A DNA stretch of 64,000 nt. It comes from Leptospira tipperaryensis (GTDB taxonomy: Bacteria > Spirochaetota > Leptospiria > Leptospirales > Leptospiraceae). The notes beneath the pieces are model-generated. The model saw only the letters and a program-made list of their open reading frames with translations, searched no databases and was not told the DNA's origin. Shown here one piece after another: positions 35,886 through 45,707 of this stretch (positions within the stretch are counted from its first letter, which is position 1; the number at the start of each line of letters is the position of its first letter). The DNA is taken from NCBI RefSeq assembly GCF_001729245.1, contig NZ_CP015218.1:372001-436000 (forward strand), read 5' to 3'. A program made the position numbers and the translations under genes.

Positions 35886-36647
35886 TTATTTCCTCTGATT
35901 CAGATTCCAATCGTAATCCAGATGTTGGATCTCCGCGGAGGCCGGAACCGACGAAAGTCCGGAATTTGCGTTGAAGAAGGAAACTAGGTTCCCACTTTTA
36001 CGAGTGAAGTCCGTCTGAAACCATTGGAAGATTTTGGAAAGATAAAGAATTTTTGCGGAAGAATCGTATCGATTGTATTTAGAATCGGAGAGAAATTTTT
36101 TAGCAACGGAACTCAGTTGTTCTTCGATTCTCGCCGCTTGATAAGATTCGTTTAAAATCGGGGGACATCCTTTGGACGCGCAGTTGATCGCGAAGTGGAT
36201 TCTCGGTTCCTGAAAATCTTTTCGGAGCTTCTCGTGTTCGATCCAATCCAGATTCTTCTTAGTTCCAAAAAGAGTAAAAAATTCAATTTTCCAGGGTCCG
36301 GAAAAAAGTCCGCCGATATCTTTGATACTTTTGAGAGGATAATGGTCGAGGATCAATCGAATCGTAAACGCGTTATACGCGTTGATAAGAAAACTCAACT
36401 TCTCCGAGTTGGAAAAGGAAGAATATTCTTTTTCTTCCACCGCGCTCAGGGTTTGAAGATAAGAATCCAAAGCGGAACGATTTGTCTTCCAGGATGCGTA
36501 ATCGACCAGGCCGTTTTGAACGTATTTTTTGAGTTCGTTTGAAAACTTGGAATGAGTGTGATCAAAAGCCGATAAGGATCCCGCAAAGAAGAACGAGATG
36601 AGAAAGACAACGAAGAAAAAATAAATCGAATGATTTCGTCTGTGCAT
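35886..36647 (-). CDS. Exported DUF547 protein
   Basis: 253 residues from the ATG at 36647 (AGGA 9 bases upstream). Signal peptide FFFVVFLISFFFAGSLSAFD, then the DUF547 domain: VDYASWKTNRSALDSYLQTL, FLINAYNAFTIRLILDHYP (about 85-103), RIHFAINCASKGCPPILNE (about 155-173, the conserved NCAS.GCP motif) and LSKIFQWFQTDF. The family has a papain-like arrangement in some predictions, with Cys and His conserved here, but no proven activity. Periplasmic. Stands alone upstream of the sigma module. Confidence 0.85.
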   Translation of the reverse strand: MHRRNHSIYFFFVVFLISFFFAGSLSAFDHTHSKFSNELKKYVQNGLVDYASWKTNRSALDSYLQTLSAVEEKEYSSFSNSEKLSFLINAYNAFTIRLILDHYPLKSIKDIGGLFSGPWKIEFFTLFGTKKNLDWIEHEKLRKDFQEPRIHFAINCASKGCPPILNESYQAARIEEQLSSVAKKFLSDSKYNRYDSSAKILYLSKIFQWFQTDFTRKSGNLVSFFNANSGLSSVPASAEIQHLDYDWNLNQRK

Positions 36648-36801
36648 ATTTGTTTTTCCTATTTTGTTCTTGGACTCAAATTTAGAATCCATCGGATCTT
36701 TTATTTGAGAAAAAGTCAATGGAGGTTTTTGGGAATCGTCGGTCCTTCTCTTTCGTCGTAGAAAGAGAAAAGTTGGAATGGAAATTGGGATTCCGAGAAT
36801 T

Positions 36802-37329
36802 TTAGTAATACTGGATACGATCTTTTGCGTAGATCGGGTTCGGATCGAAGATAAATTCTCTCGAAATTCGATTCGATCTCAGATCGAGGGTCAGAATATT
36901 GCAGTAAAAGTCGTGAAATGAGGGAGTTCCCACATTTAAAGTTTTACTGATAGATTCTCCAACTCCAATGTCTTCTAACCAAAGCATATAGTTTACGAGA
37001 AAACACCGGGAAACTCCGTGAGCGTTCGCGTAAGAACTCAAGATCGCCCAGGTTCCAAAGTCCATTCTTACATTGATTCGGATCAAAGGCCCTTGATTTT
37101 TTTGATACATCGTTTTACCGACTTCCGGATTGATTCTTCGTATCGAAAGAAGATACTTTCCGTATTTCCTCATCAAAACCGGGATTTTCTTTCTCAGAAA
37201 AATTCTCTCGCCGGCGTTCAATCGATTCCAATATTCTTCCGGAATCAGAAAGGTTTCCACGTTTGTCTTTCCATCGACGGCGAGACGATCTTCAACTTTT
37301 TGAACCGGAGCAATCAATATGTTTCCCAT
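36802..37329 (-). CDS. DUF1564 protein (Leptospira-specific family)
   Basis: 175 residues from the ATG at 37329; ATGs at 37356 and 37386 are possible longer starts and no start has a good ribosome-binding site. The recognisable blocks are TFLIPEEYWNRLNAGERIFL, LMRKYGKYLLSIRR and, most typical, ANAHGVSRCFLVNYMLWLED. DUF1564 proteins occur in many copies in Leptospira genomes; none has a known function. The ribbon-helix-like C-terminal block has suggested DNA binding to some, which is unproven. No partner gene is adjacent. Confidence 0.82.
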   Translation of the reverse strand: MGNILIAPVQKVEDRLAVDGKTNVETFLIPEEYWNRLNAGERIFLRKKIPVLMRKYGKYLLSIRRINPEVGKTMYQKNQGPLIRINVRMDFGTWAILSSYANAHGVSRCFLVNYMLWLEDIGVGESISKTLNVGTPSFHDFYCNILTLDLRSNRISREFIFDPNPIYAKDRIQYY

Positions 37330-37512
37330 ACAGAAGACGGTTCCAGTGACTTCCATTACGGGGCGCTTCAAAAGACAAAATTCCATTTTTTTATAAGAAG
37401 AACACGCGCTCTTTACTCAAAGATCGGATCCATTCGAAAACAACGCTTTTGAATCAGCGCCATTTTTTACGAATAAAAAGGAAGACCGTTTGTTGATGAA
37501 ACGAGGCGTTTC

Positions 37513-38037
37513 ATGACAATCGTTTATAACGGAACCGGCGGAGTATTGGGAATTTTTGCCGTACTTGTTTCTATCATTTTAAGTTTTTACGACGTAACTT
37601 GGAATCCTTGGGGCTTATTGATTTTTTGTTCCATACTAAGTCTTGCGGGCGGAATCTTAGAACTCACTTTGGATCAAAGGATTCGTCCACGTTACTTTTA
37701 TTTGATCCCAGCTTGGCTCGTCGGGGTCTGCGGAATCGGACTTATCATCCGAGAGATGCACACGTTTTGGGGAAATGTGATCTTTGCGGGAATCTTAATT
37801 CCCCTTTCGTTTTGGATTCGATCCGAATCTAAAAAACCAGGTGGGAAATGGGTGTTCAGCCTGATAGGAAGTTTAGTCTTGATATTGACCACGCAAATTC
37901 TGATGCAAGGAGAACACGGACCTGCCCCTTCGATTTGGAGTCATATCGCAAACGGAATTTCTATCCTCCTCTTCGGGTTTTCCCTATTCAAGATTTGGCA
38001 TGCAAGAAAAAGAGAAGAAAAACTTTTTCCTTCTTAA
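37513..38037 (+). CDS. Small polytopic membrane protein, unknown
   Basis: 174 residues with five to six hydrophobic segments (about 10-26, 32-50, 61-78, 86-101, 113-130 and 143-160) and a basic C-terminal tail ending KREEKLFPS. There is no charged or catalytic motif. A GAGGCG stretch precedes the ATG. I do not recognise a family. It faces away from the DUF1564 gene, so the two share a 180-base divergent promoter region. Confidence 0.65.
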   Translation: MTIVYNGTGGVLGIFAVLVSIILSFYDVTWNPWGLLIFCSILSLAGGILELTLDQRIRPRYFYLIPAWLVGVCGIGLIIREMHTFWGNVIFAGILIPLSFWIRSESKKPGGKWVFSLIGSLVLILTTQILMQGEHGPAPSIWSHIANGISILLFGFSLFKIWHARKREEKLFPS

Positions 38038-38115
38038 AATCATTTTGAATCTAAAAATCGAATCGGAGAAAATTTCTCTCCTTGTAGGAATCGATTCTTT
38101 CGATACAAATCTTAG

Positions 38116-38490
38116 ATGTCCTCACTTTTTCAAAACGATTTCGAACCGGAGAAAAGAATCCACGATTACGGAAATCCGATCCTGATTTCTAAACTTTGCA
38201 TTGTCGGATTGTTTTGTTTTGGACTTTTGCTCGACTTCCCCTCTCCGATCTTTTCTCAAAACGAACCCAATCAGAAATCTCAAGAACAACCGGAATCCAA
38301 ACCCCTTCTTCGGGTCTTTCCCTCTTTTCGAAAGGAAGAATGTGACTGGGCGATTCGCTGGGATATTTGTCTCAATTGTTTAAGAATCGGAAGGAGATAC
38401 GCACAGAAGATTCATTTTTATCCTTCGGGGCCGTATCGAGAACACGGATGTTATTCGGAAGAGGAAGGTTTTTTTCTTTTAGAAGAATGA
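38116..38490 (+). CDS. Hypothetical protein with one membrane segment or signal anchor
   Basis: 124 residues. A hydrophobic stretch (ISKLCIVGLFCFGLLLDFPS, about 24-43) follows a 23-residue polar start, then a Pro/Gln/Lys-rich linker and a Cys-containing C-terminal part (CDWAIRWDICLNCLRIGRRY, then HGCYSEEEG). The five cysteines could form disulphides outside the membrane. The start has no clear ribosome-binding site and could be internal. Composition is protein-like, but the function is unknown. Confidence 0.5.
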   Translation: MSSLFQNDFEPEKRIHDYGNPILISKLCIVGLFCFGLLLDFPSPIFSQNEPNQKSQEQPESKPLLRVFPSFRKEECDWAIRWDICLNCLRIGRRYAQKIHFYPSGPYREHGCYSEEEGFFLLEE

Positions 38491-38510
38491 AGAGAGAACG
38501 AGGGTTGGAC

Positions 38511-38550
38511 AAAAAACAAAAGCAGAGAAGAAGAATTCCTTCCCTGCTTT
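38511..38550 (-). terminator. Intrinsic terminator after the small lipoprotein gene
   Basis: AAAGCAG (38519-38525) and CTGCTTT (38544-38550) form a stem with an inner GAAG/CTTC pair; read on the minus strand it is followed by TTTGTTTTTTG. It lies 17 bases beyond the stop at 38567 and between two convergent genes. Confidence 0.65.
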
Positions 38551-38566
38551 ATCGATTGGAAAAATC

Positions 38567-38848
38567 TTATTTCTTACAAGCCTGAATTGCGGGAATGCTT
38601 TTCGCGGACTTGAGACAAGTCAGATCAAATTTTCCAGACATACATTCTTTTTGTAAAACAGGAACTAATGTCGCTTTCATAGTTGCGATGTTTGCGGTAT
38701 CGTCTGCTTTTTGTCCGGCAGTCAGATTCGTTAACATTTCTTCAACGATAGGAGCACATTCTTCCGCAGAATGTTTTGGTCCACCGCACATAACAGTCAG
38801 AGATAGAACCGCTACTGCGCTTAGGGTAATCATGAGAACTTTTTTCAT
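38567..38848 (-). CDS. Small lipoprotein (Leptospira type)
   Basis: 93 residues. A signal peptide with lipobox LSLTVMCGG places the modified cysteine at residue 21, fitting the relaxed spirochaetal lipobox. The mature part is about 70 residues, with four more cysteines (EECAPIVEE, KECMSGKFDLTCLKSAK, QACKK) that could pair, and an all-helical look; it resembles the small TIGR04454-type lipoprotein family of Leptospira, from memory. The ATG overlaps the stop of the glycosidase gene by 4 bases, so it is co-transcribed with it. Confidence 0.82.
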   Translation of the reverse strand: MKKVLMITLSAVAVLSLTVMCGGPKHSAEECAPIVEEMLTNLTAGQKADDTANIATMKATLVPVLQKECMSGKFDLTCLKSAKSIPAIQACKK

Positions 38849-40809
38849 CTAATCTTCCTCTTTTGAGTATTCGGAACCACTTTAGTCCGATCTTGTTCCC
38901 TGAAAAGTGATTTTTTCGACGGTAAAATAGTTATTCCATAATGTAGAATTCCCTTTTCTCCCTTAAACTTGAGAGTTCTGGCACGGGCGTCGTACTGATA
39001 CGAACCTGCATTCACCAAAACTTCAAAGCCATTCTTATAATGAATGTCCGGAATGAAGATTTCAGTTTCCGGAAATAAATCTCCTTCTTGTCGAAAAGAA
39101 AACTTAAATAGAGAACGTTCCATATCAAAAGACAAGGCCACGGGTAAACCCTTCGTTCGAACGGGATAAGGTCGGCTGAAGGCCTTCACGGCCCGTCCCC
39201 CGTCTTCGTCGTAAGCCGCGGGCGTATCCAATGAATAAATAGAAAGATCTTCTTCGTTCCAACGATCTCCTAAACTGTGAGTATGATCCGGAGTATAATT
39301 CCAGAGTGCAAGGTTTACGAAATTTTTTTCGATCGCCTTCATGATTCGATCCAAAGCTTTTTCTAAAACTCCGTAATCTTTTTTGAGATACGCGATTCTC
39401 TGATTCAAATCCATCGGAAGTCCCGTTTCTCCGATTACGGTCGGACAATTTCCCATATTTCTTTCGGACATATCTCGGATCATACGAATCGTTTCTTCGT
39501 AAGCCTTATCGATATTCTCGCTTCCAAAAACAGGCTTTGCTTTGAAGACGTGAACTCCGAACCAAGGAAAATAACGTTTGAGCATAAGCACCGAGACGTC
39601 ATACCAATGTGTCGCGTTCACAACGGAACCGTGATTCTTTTTGGGAGTTTCTTTCCATTCCAATTCGAGTTTAGAAGGATCGCTTTCTATAAAAATATGA
39701 AATCTACTTTCTACTTTTTGAACTCTTTCCTTGAACTTCTTGATAAAGGGCTGCATAAAATCGGAATAGAATTCGTATTTTCTTCCATTCTTCTTGTAGA
39801 AGTATTCCGGTTTGAGAAGCATCGGAGCGCCGTTCGGATCGTAATCCCAAACTCCGTGATTTCTCCAGATACATTGATGTCCTCGTTTCCAAAGCGGAAC
39901 TCCTCCCGCATTCAATCGAACCTTTCCCCAGGGAAGACTCCAGAATCCGAGCATATAAGCCTGTTCCGCAGAAACCGCACGTCCTTCGGATAAATACATT
40001 TCTTTGAATGGAGGAGTTTTGATCACCTTTCCAAAACCGAAGGCTTCGAATTCTCCCAGATTCTTTTTACCGATCCATCCGGGAGAAGGCTCGTTCATGG
40101 AATCAAAGCCGACTACGTGTTTGTACTTTTTTAATTTTCGTACGATCTTGAGTACGGAATCGATATAATGATCTTGTAAAAAATCCTGAACGTTCTTGCC
40201 TCCGATCTTTGTATCCGGCGCAAATTCTTTTCCTCCGAAGAATAAAGAAAACATCGTTCCACACGCATACTTCTGATAATTGAGAGGCCAGGACATTCTT
40301 CTATAATTTCTTCCCTGGTGATGATGTACGATTGCGGTTTCGGAATCTCGTATCTTTCCGATGTCCATTCCCAATTCTTCCAAGGTCCATCCGGGCGCCC
40401 CGTCTCCTCCCGTAAAACGAGACCAAACGTCTTGATGAGGATCGATAAAAAGATAAAGTCCTTTTTGTCCCGCGAGAGCGACCATTCTTTCTATGTAGTC
40501 AATGTATTCCGTATCGTATTTTCCGGGGCCCTTGTGTTCGATCGCTTCCCAAGTGATGATGAATCGTAGAAAATTGAATCCCCATTTTCGAAGACGATCA
40601 AAGTGTTCGGCGGCCTGGCTTTCTTCCAAAGGCCTTCCGACAAAGGAAACGTTTCTATGATTGTAGAATGTAAGAGTCTGATCGAAGTGTGTGGTTCCGT
40701 CCGGCTTCGAAGGGACTTTCGCCGATCCGGAAAGATTGACCCCTCTTAGCTGATAGATCGTCCCGTCCTTTCCCGCAAAATGTCCGTTCTTTACGAATAA
40801 TTCTTCCAT
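38845..40809 (-). CDS. Glycoside hydrolase family 5 (glucosylceramidase/steryl-glucosidase-like)
   Basis: 654 residues, no signal peptide. N-terminal part: GTIYQLRGVNLSGSAKVP and WGFNFLRFIITWEAIEHKG, LYLFIDPHQDVWSRFTGGDG. The acid/base glutamate is in VVGFDSMNEPSPGWIG (about 240-255) and the nucleophile glutamate in TVIGETGLPMD (about 458-468). SMNEPSPGxIG is what I know from GH5 subfamily 12, which cleaves beta-glucosides of ceramides or sterols. The C-terminal ~130 residues are a beta-sandwich (from RPYPVRTKGLPVALSFDMER). Probably cytoplasmic and acting on glycolipids, possibly host-derived. It overlaps the small lipoprotein gene. Confidence 0.87.
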   Translation of the reverse strand: MEELFVKNGHFAGKDGTIYQLRGVNLSGSAKVPSKPDGTTHFDQTLTFYNHRNVSFVGRPLEESQAAEHFDRLRKWGFNFLRFIITWEAIEHKGPGKYDTEYIDYIERMVALAGQKGLYLFIDPHQDVWSRFTGGDGAPGWTLEELGMDIGKIRDSETAIVHHHQGRNYRRMSWPLNYQKYACGTMFSLFFGGKEFAPDTKIGGKNVQDFLQDHYIDSVLKIVRKLKKYKHVVGFDSMNEPSPGWIGKKNLGEFEAFGFGKVIKTPPFKEMYLSEGRAVSAEQAYMLGFWSLPWGKVRLNAGGVPLWKRGHQCIWRNHGVWDYDPNGAPMLLKPEYFYKKNGRKYEFYSDFMQPFIKKFKERVQKVESRFHIFIESDPSKLELEWKETPKKNHGSVVNATHWYDVSVLMLKRYFPWFGVHVFKAKPVFGSENIDKAYEETIRMIRDMSERNMGNCPTVIGETGLPMDLNQRIAYLKKDYGVLEKALDRIMKAIEKNFVNLALWNYTPDHTHSLGDRWNEEDLSIYSLDTPAAYDEDGGRAVKAFSRPYPVRTKGLPVALSFDMERSLFKFSFRQEGDLFPETEIFIPDIHYKNGFEVLVNAGSYQYDARARTLKFKGEKGILHYGITILPSKKSLFREQDRTKVVPNTQKRKIR

Positions 40810-40880
40810 ATATATTTCCTAAGTTGAATTCTTCTGATATTTTTTTCAACAACACAAGCGACGAGTCGGTGATCGTCGTT

Positions 40881-41759
40881 CTATTCATTAAATTGAATTC
40901 TTGCGTCTTCGTAACCTCTGCTGATCAAATAGTCCGCCTGTACTTGCGAAAAATTTAATATACTACTAAAGCCGAGCGAGGTTCTCGGGCCGATCGTTCT
41001 AATTTTTAATTCCGGGCGATCCGCGCTCGGAATGGATAAAAGAGAAGAGAGTTTTGATTTTTTGCCTTTTCTCTTTTTCTTTTCAAAATTCATATTGGAC
41101 ATCACGGTTTGAAACGAACCGATGAGAGAAAGTTCAAAAACCCTTTCCAATCCTTCTCTTCTTGTTCTCGGAAGTCCCATGTCGATCCCGCCGACCGGTG
41201 AAAGTAAAACGACTACGATGTCGGTCGCCCCTCTTTCCACTGCGGGAAGAATCGGAGTGTTGGCCATCACACCACCGTCCCAGTGCGGAGCTCCGTCCAC
41301 ATACTGCCAGGGAAAAAACATAGGAATCGCTGACGAGGCCATGACGTGTTCGATATCGATTTCCTTGTTTCGAAAGAATACGAGTTCGGCCGTGAGAATG
41401 TTTACGGCGGTGATAATCACTTCCGTAGGATTCTTTCTCAGGTTTCGAAAGTCCAAATAGGAATAGAGAAGATTTTTGAGAGGCGTCGTATCGGTCAAAG
41501 GAGAATAACTTTTTACAAAGATATCTACGAGATCGTTCCAAATCGAATAACGCATCACCTTCTTGGCTTCGATCGACTTCCAGAGTTTGGTGATTTCGGC
41601 GGCGTTCATTCCGCAGCCCATCGCAGTCGCCGTAATAGCTCCTACAGAAGTTCCACAGATGACATCCGGTTTGAATTGAATCTCTTCTAAATATCGGAGA
41701 ACCCCGGCTTGATAAGCGCCTCGGGCTCCTCCTCCGGATAGTATCAGGGCACGTTTCAT
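40881..41759 (-). CDS. Patatin-like phospholipase
   Basis: 292 residues. LILSGGGARGAYQAGVLRYL is the oxyanion loop, VICGTSVGAITATAMG (about 34-49) holds the nucleophile serine in GTSVG, and PHWDGGVMANTPI (about 155-167) the catalytic aspartate in DGG. So the Ser-Asp dyad is complete. The protein lacks a signal peptide, as is common for bacterial patatins. It releases fatty acids from phospholipids. It is preceded by a 380-base leader carrying the structured element at 41851-42070. Confidence 0.93.
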   Translation of the reverse strand: MKRALILSGGGARGAYQAGVLRYLEEIQFKPDVICGTSVGAITATAMGCGMNAAEITKLWKSIEAKKVMRYSIWNDLVDIFVKSYSPLTDTTPLKNLLYSYLDFRNLRKNPTEVIITAVNILTAELVFFRNKEIDIEHVMASSAIPMFFPWQYVDGAPHWDGGVMANTPILPAVERGATDIVVVLLSPVGGIDMGLPRTRREGLERVFELSLIGSFQTVMSNMNFEKKKRKGKKSKLSSLLSIPSADRPELKIRTIGPRTSLGFSSILNFSQVQADYLISRGYEDARIQFNE

Positions 41760-41850
41760 TCTACCTGAATCTCAAAGGGTTCTAAAAAAGAGAAGAATTT
41801 TCGGTTGATCGGGAAGAACACTGGAAGATTAGAAAGGGGATTTGAGGGAA

Positions 41851-42103
<253 letters not shown>

Positions 42104-42138
42104 GAATTTAGAGCAAATTTTTTCGGGAATTTTCTTTC

Positions 42139-43359
42139 CTAAGAAACTGCCTTCACTCTGGAAATTAGAATCAGAGCGATCACGTTAAACCCTATCGCGA
42201 GGTATCCGGCTATATCATAGTTTTCGTATGGAGCCGTCGGACTCGCCGCATAAAGAATACTTCCCCCTATCGTCGCACCCAAACCGGAAGCCAAGTTTTG
42301 AAACGAAGATATGACTGTCATAAAACGTCCACGGTCTCTCGGCTCCGTGCTCGAAGTAATCAGGGCCAGCGCAGGAATCCATCTTCCGGAAACAAGAACC
42401 ATAAAGAACGTAGTCAAAATCACAACGTTGACCAAGGAGGTTTTTACCAAATGGGTCATGATAAAAATGGGAACAAAGGATAAGGGAACCAGAATATAGA
42501 ATACTTTGTGTTTCCCGATCTTATCCGATAAAATTCCGATCAATCTCGAAGAGAAAAGAGTCACTAAGCCGCCGAAAAAATAAATCCAAGGAATTTCATC
42601 TTTCGGAATTCCTACGTTTCTTTCCATATAAGGAGCGATAAACGGAATTACGGTAAAACCTCCCAAAATCACAAACATCATCAGCATATAAGAGGCAGTA
42701 TATTTTTTGTAAGTGAGAATGCGGAAGAAGTTTAGAACCGGGTTATCACCCGCGGATTGAAACGGAGGAATATGAGGAAGGTGATAATACATCAAAACCA
42801 AAATCGGAAGACTTACGATCGCGATTCCCGCAAAAGACATGTTCCATCCGTAGTAGGAAGCGATTTTCAATCCTAAAGGAATTCCGATTACAGACGCGAC
42901 GGAGAAAGCCCCCATAATCGCCCCTGTTGCCCTTCCCCTTCTTTCCATCGCAATGGCGTCTCCTACGATCGCGAAGGTCACGGAACTGAGAACTCCCCCG
43001 AAAGCGCCTGACAAAATTCTCGCGGACAAAAGAAAAAGATAAGAATCCGCAACCGCACACAACGCAGTCCCGATTATAAAACCGAAATACAAAAAGATAG
43101 CTGCCGTCTTTCGGTTGAAGCGATCGATAAAAAGAGCTCCTACGATTCCCGCCGCAAAAGCGCTGTAGGTGTAAGCGGAAATTAAGAATGAGAATTCTCT
43201 CGGATTGATATGAAACGCCTCTTGAAAATAACTTCCCAAGGGCATCATGATCACGAAGTCGAGTATGTGGGTGAATTGAATCGACGCTAAAACGAAGATC
43301 AGCATTCCTTCGGATTTGACGTATATGTTACGTGTATGTTGTGAAGACATTATATGCAT
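42139..43359 (-). CDS. MFS transporter
   Basis: 406 residues from the ATG at 43359 (43350 is equally possible); longer frames overlap the divergent CoA-transferase gene. About twelve membrane helices. ALFIDRFNRKTAAIFLYFGF holds the loop 2-3 motif (DRFNRK), and IAMERRGRATGAIMGAFSVA with GIPLGLKIASYYGW the motif of the drug:H+ antiporter branch. ILSDKIGKHKVF is the second-half repeat of the loop motif. Probable efflux or sugar/drug transport; the substrate is unknown. Confidence 0.88.
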   Translation of the reverse strand: MHIMSSQHTRNIYVKSEGMLIFVLASIQFTHILDFVIMMPLGSYFQEAFHINPREFSFLISAYTYSAFAAGIVGALFIDRFNRKTAAIFLYFGFIIGTALCAVADSYLFLLSARILSGAFGGVLSSVTFAIVGDAIAMERRGRATGAIMGAFSVASVIGIPLGLKIASYYGWNMSFAGIAIVSLPILVLMYYHLPHIPPFQSAGDNPVLNFFRILTYKKYTASYMLMMFVILGGFTVIPFIAPYMERNVGIPKDEIPWIYFFGGLVTLFSSRLIGILSDKIGKHKVFYILVPLSFVPIFIMTHLVKTSLVNVVILTTFFMVLVSGRWIPALALITSSTEPRDRGRFMTVISSFQNLASGLGATIGGSILYAASPTAPYENYDIAGYLAIGFNVIALILISRVKAVS

Positions 43360-43464
43360 AGCTTGAGAAATATCATTTTCCTGTAGATAGAAAAATGAAA
43401 AAAATGGGTTGAAGACCTTCGATTCCGAACGAGAATTCCTTTTAAAAAGGCTTCGAAAAATTGA

Positions 43465-44742
43465 ATGAAAGTTAAATTTATTTCCGCAAATTCGGCTCTT
43501 TCCTCCGTCCAGTCGGGTCAGAGAGTTTTCGTACACAGCGTCGCGGCCGCGCCCACACTTTTGATCGACGCGTTAACCGCGCGAGCGCCCGAGCTGACTA
43601 ACGTGGAAATGATTCACCTTCATACCGAAGGGACGGCGCCTTATGCCGAACCCGGAATGGAAGGACATTTTTTTGTAAATTCACTTTTCGTCTGCGCCAA
43701 CACAAGAAAGGCCGTGGAAGAAGGAAGAGCGGACTATATTCCAATGTTCTTAAGTGAATGCCCTCTCCTTTTTAGAAATAAAATTCTTCCGTTAGACGTC
43801 GCTCTCGTCCAAGTATCCCCTCCCGATAAACACGGCTTTTGTTCTCTGGGGGTTTCCATCGATATCAGCAAGGCCGCGGTAGAAACGGCGAGGATCGTGA
43901 TCGCGCAGGTCAACGAGAACATGCCTCGGACCCACGGGGACGGAATCGTTCACATCGATCGTATCCATTCTTTTGTGGAAGGAAATCTTCCTTTGCACGA
44001 ACACAAATCGGCGCCTCTTACGGCGGTCGAAATCGCGATCGGAAAAAACGTAGCCTCTCTCGTGGAAGACGGCGCGACTCTTCAGATGGGAATCGGCGCG
44101 ATTCCGGACGCGGTCCTCACCTGTCTTACTTCTCACAAAGACTTGGGAATTCATACCGAAATGTTTTCGGACGGAGTGATGGATCTCGTTCAAAAAGGAA
44201 TCATCACCGGAATTCATAAAAAGAAACATCCCGGAAAAATCGTTTCCGGTTTTGTGATGGGAACAAAAAAACTCTACGACTTCATAGACGACAATCCTCA
44301 AGTTGCGATGCTCGACATCGGATATATCAACGATCCTCATGTGATCCGAAAAAATCCAAAAGTCACCGCGATCAATTCCGCAGTCGAAGTAGATCTCACG
44401 GGACAGGTTTGCTCGGACACGATCGGAACTAGACAATTCTCCGGAGTGGGTGGACAGATGGATTTTATCCGAGGAGCTTCCTTATCGGAAGGCGGCAAAC
44501 CGATCATCGCACTTCCTTCCGTAACCGCAAAGGGAGAATCCAGAATTGTTTCGATTCTCAAACCCGGCGCCGACGTGGTTACAACCCGCGCCCACGTTCA
44601 TTACATCGTGACCGAATACGGAATCGCAAATTTGTATGGGAAGAATCTGAGACAAAGAGCGAAGGCCTTGATTGAAATCGCACATCCCGATCATAGAGAA
44701 AGACTGGAAAAAGAAGCGAAAGAAAGATTCAAAGTACTTTGA
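43465..44742 (+). CDS. Acetyl-CoA hydrolase/transferase family (4-hydroxybutyrate CoA-transferase-like)
   Basis: 425 residues. N-domain with GQRVFVHSVAAAPTLLIDAL, PPDKHGFCSLG and ATLQMGIGAIPDAVL; C-domain with the catalytic glutamate in LGIHTEMFSDGVMDL (about 230-244), then GTRQFSGVGGQMDFIRGA and VTEYGIANLYGKNLRQRA. These are the blocks of class I family CoA transferases related to Cat2/4-hydroxybutyrate CoA-transferase. It moves CoA between acetyl-CoA and a short acid, or hydrolyses acetyl-CoA. Divergent from the MFS gene with about 105 bases between. Confidence 0.92.
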   Translation: MKVKFISANSALSSVQSGQRVFVHSVAAAPTLLIDALTARAPELTNVEMIHLHTEGTAPYAEPGMEGHFFVNSLFVCANTRKAVEEGRADYIPMFLSECPLLFRNKILPLDVALVQVSPPDKHGFCSLGVSIDISKAAVETARIVIAQVNENMPRTHGDGIVHIDRIHSFVEGNLPLHEHKSAPLTAVEIAIGKNVASLVEDGATLQMGIGAIPDAVLTCLTSHKDLGIHTEMFSDGVMDLVQKGIITGIHKKKHPGKIVSGFVMGTKKLYDFIDDNPQVAMLDIGYINDPHVIRKNPKVTAINSAVEVDLTGQVCSDTIGTRQFSGVGGQMDFIRGASLSEGGKPIIALPSVTAKGESRIVSILKPGADVVTTRAHVHYIVTEYGIANLYGKNLRQRAKALIEIAHPDHRERLEKEAKERFKVL

Positions 44743-44744
44743 AA

Positions 44745-44783
44745 AGAAGAATCTTGTAATCTAATTTTATTCTTCTCGTTTGA
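44745..44783 (+). terminator. Weak terminator-like hairpin after the CoA-transferase gene
   Basis: AGAAGAAT (44745-44752) pairs with ATTCTTCT (44769-44776) across a 16-base loop, followed by CGTTTGAG. AT-rich, and only a short T-stretch. Confidence 0.4.
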
Positions 44784-44850
44784 GAATTTGAACGGAATCG
44801 TTTGACAGAGGCCTATCCTTTCGTCAGATTGAACTTGAAATCGGAATTCA

Positions 44851-45660
<810 letters not shown>

Positions 45661-45707
45661 TAAAAATATTTCTTGCGGAACCCTATCAAAAGGTACAGAA
45701 TTGCCGG

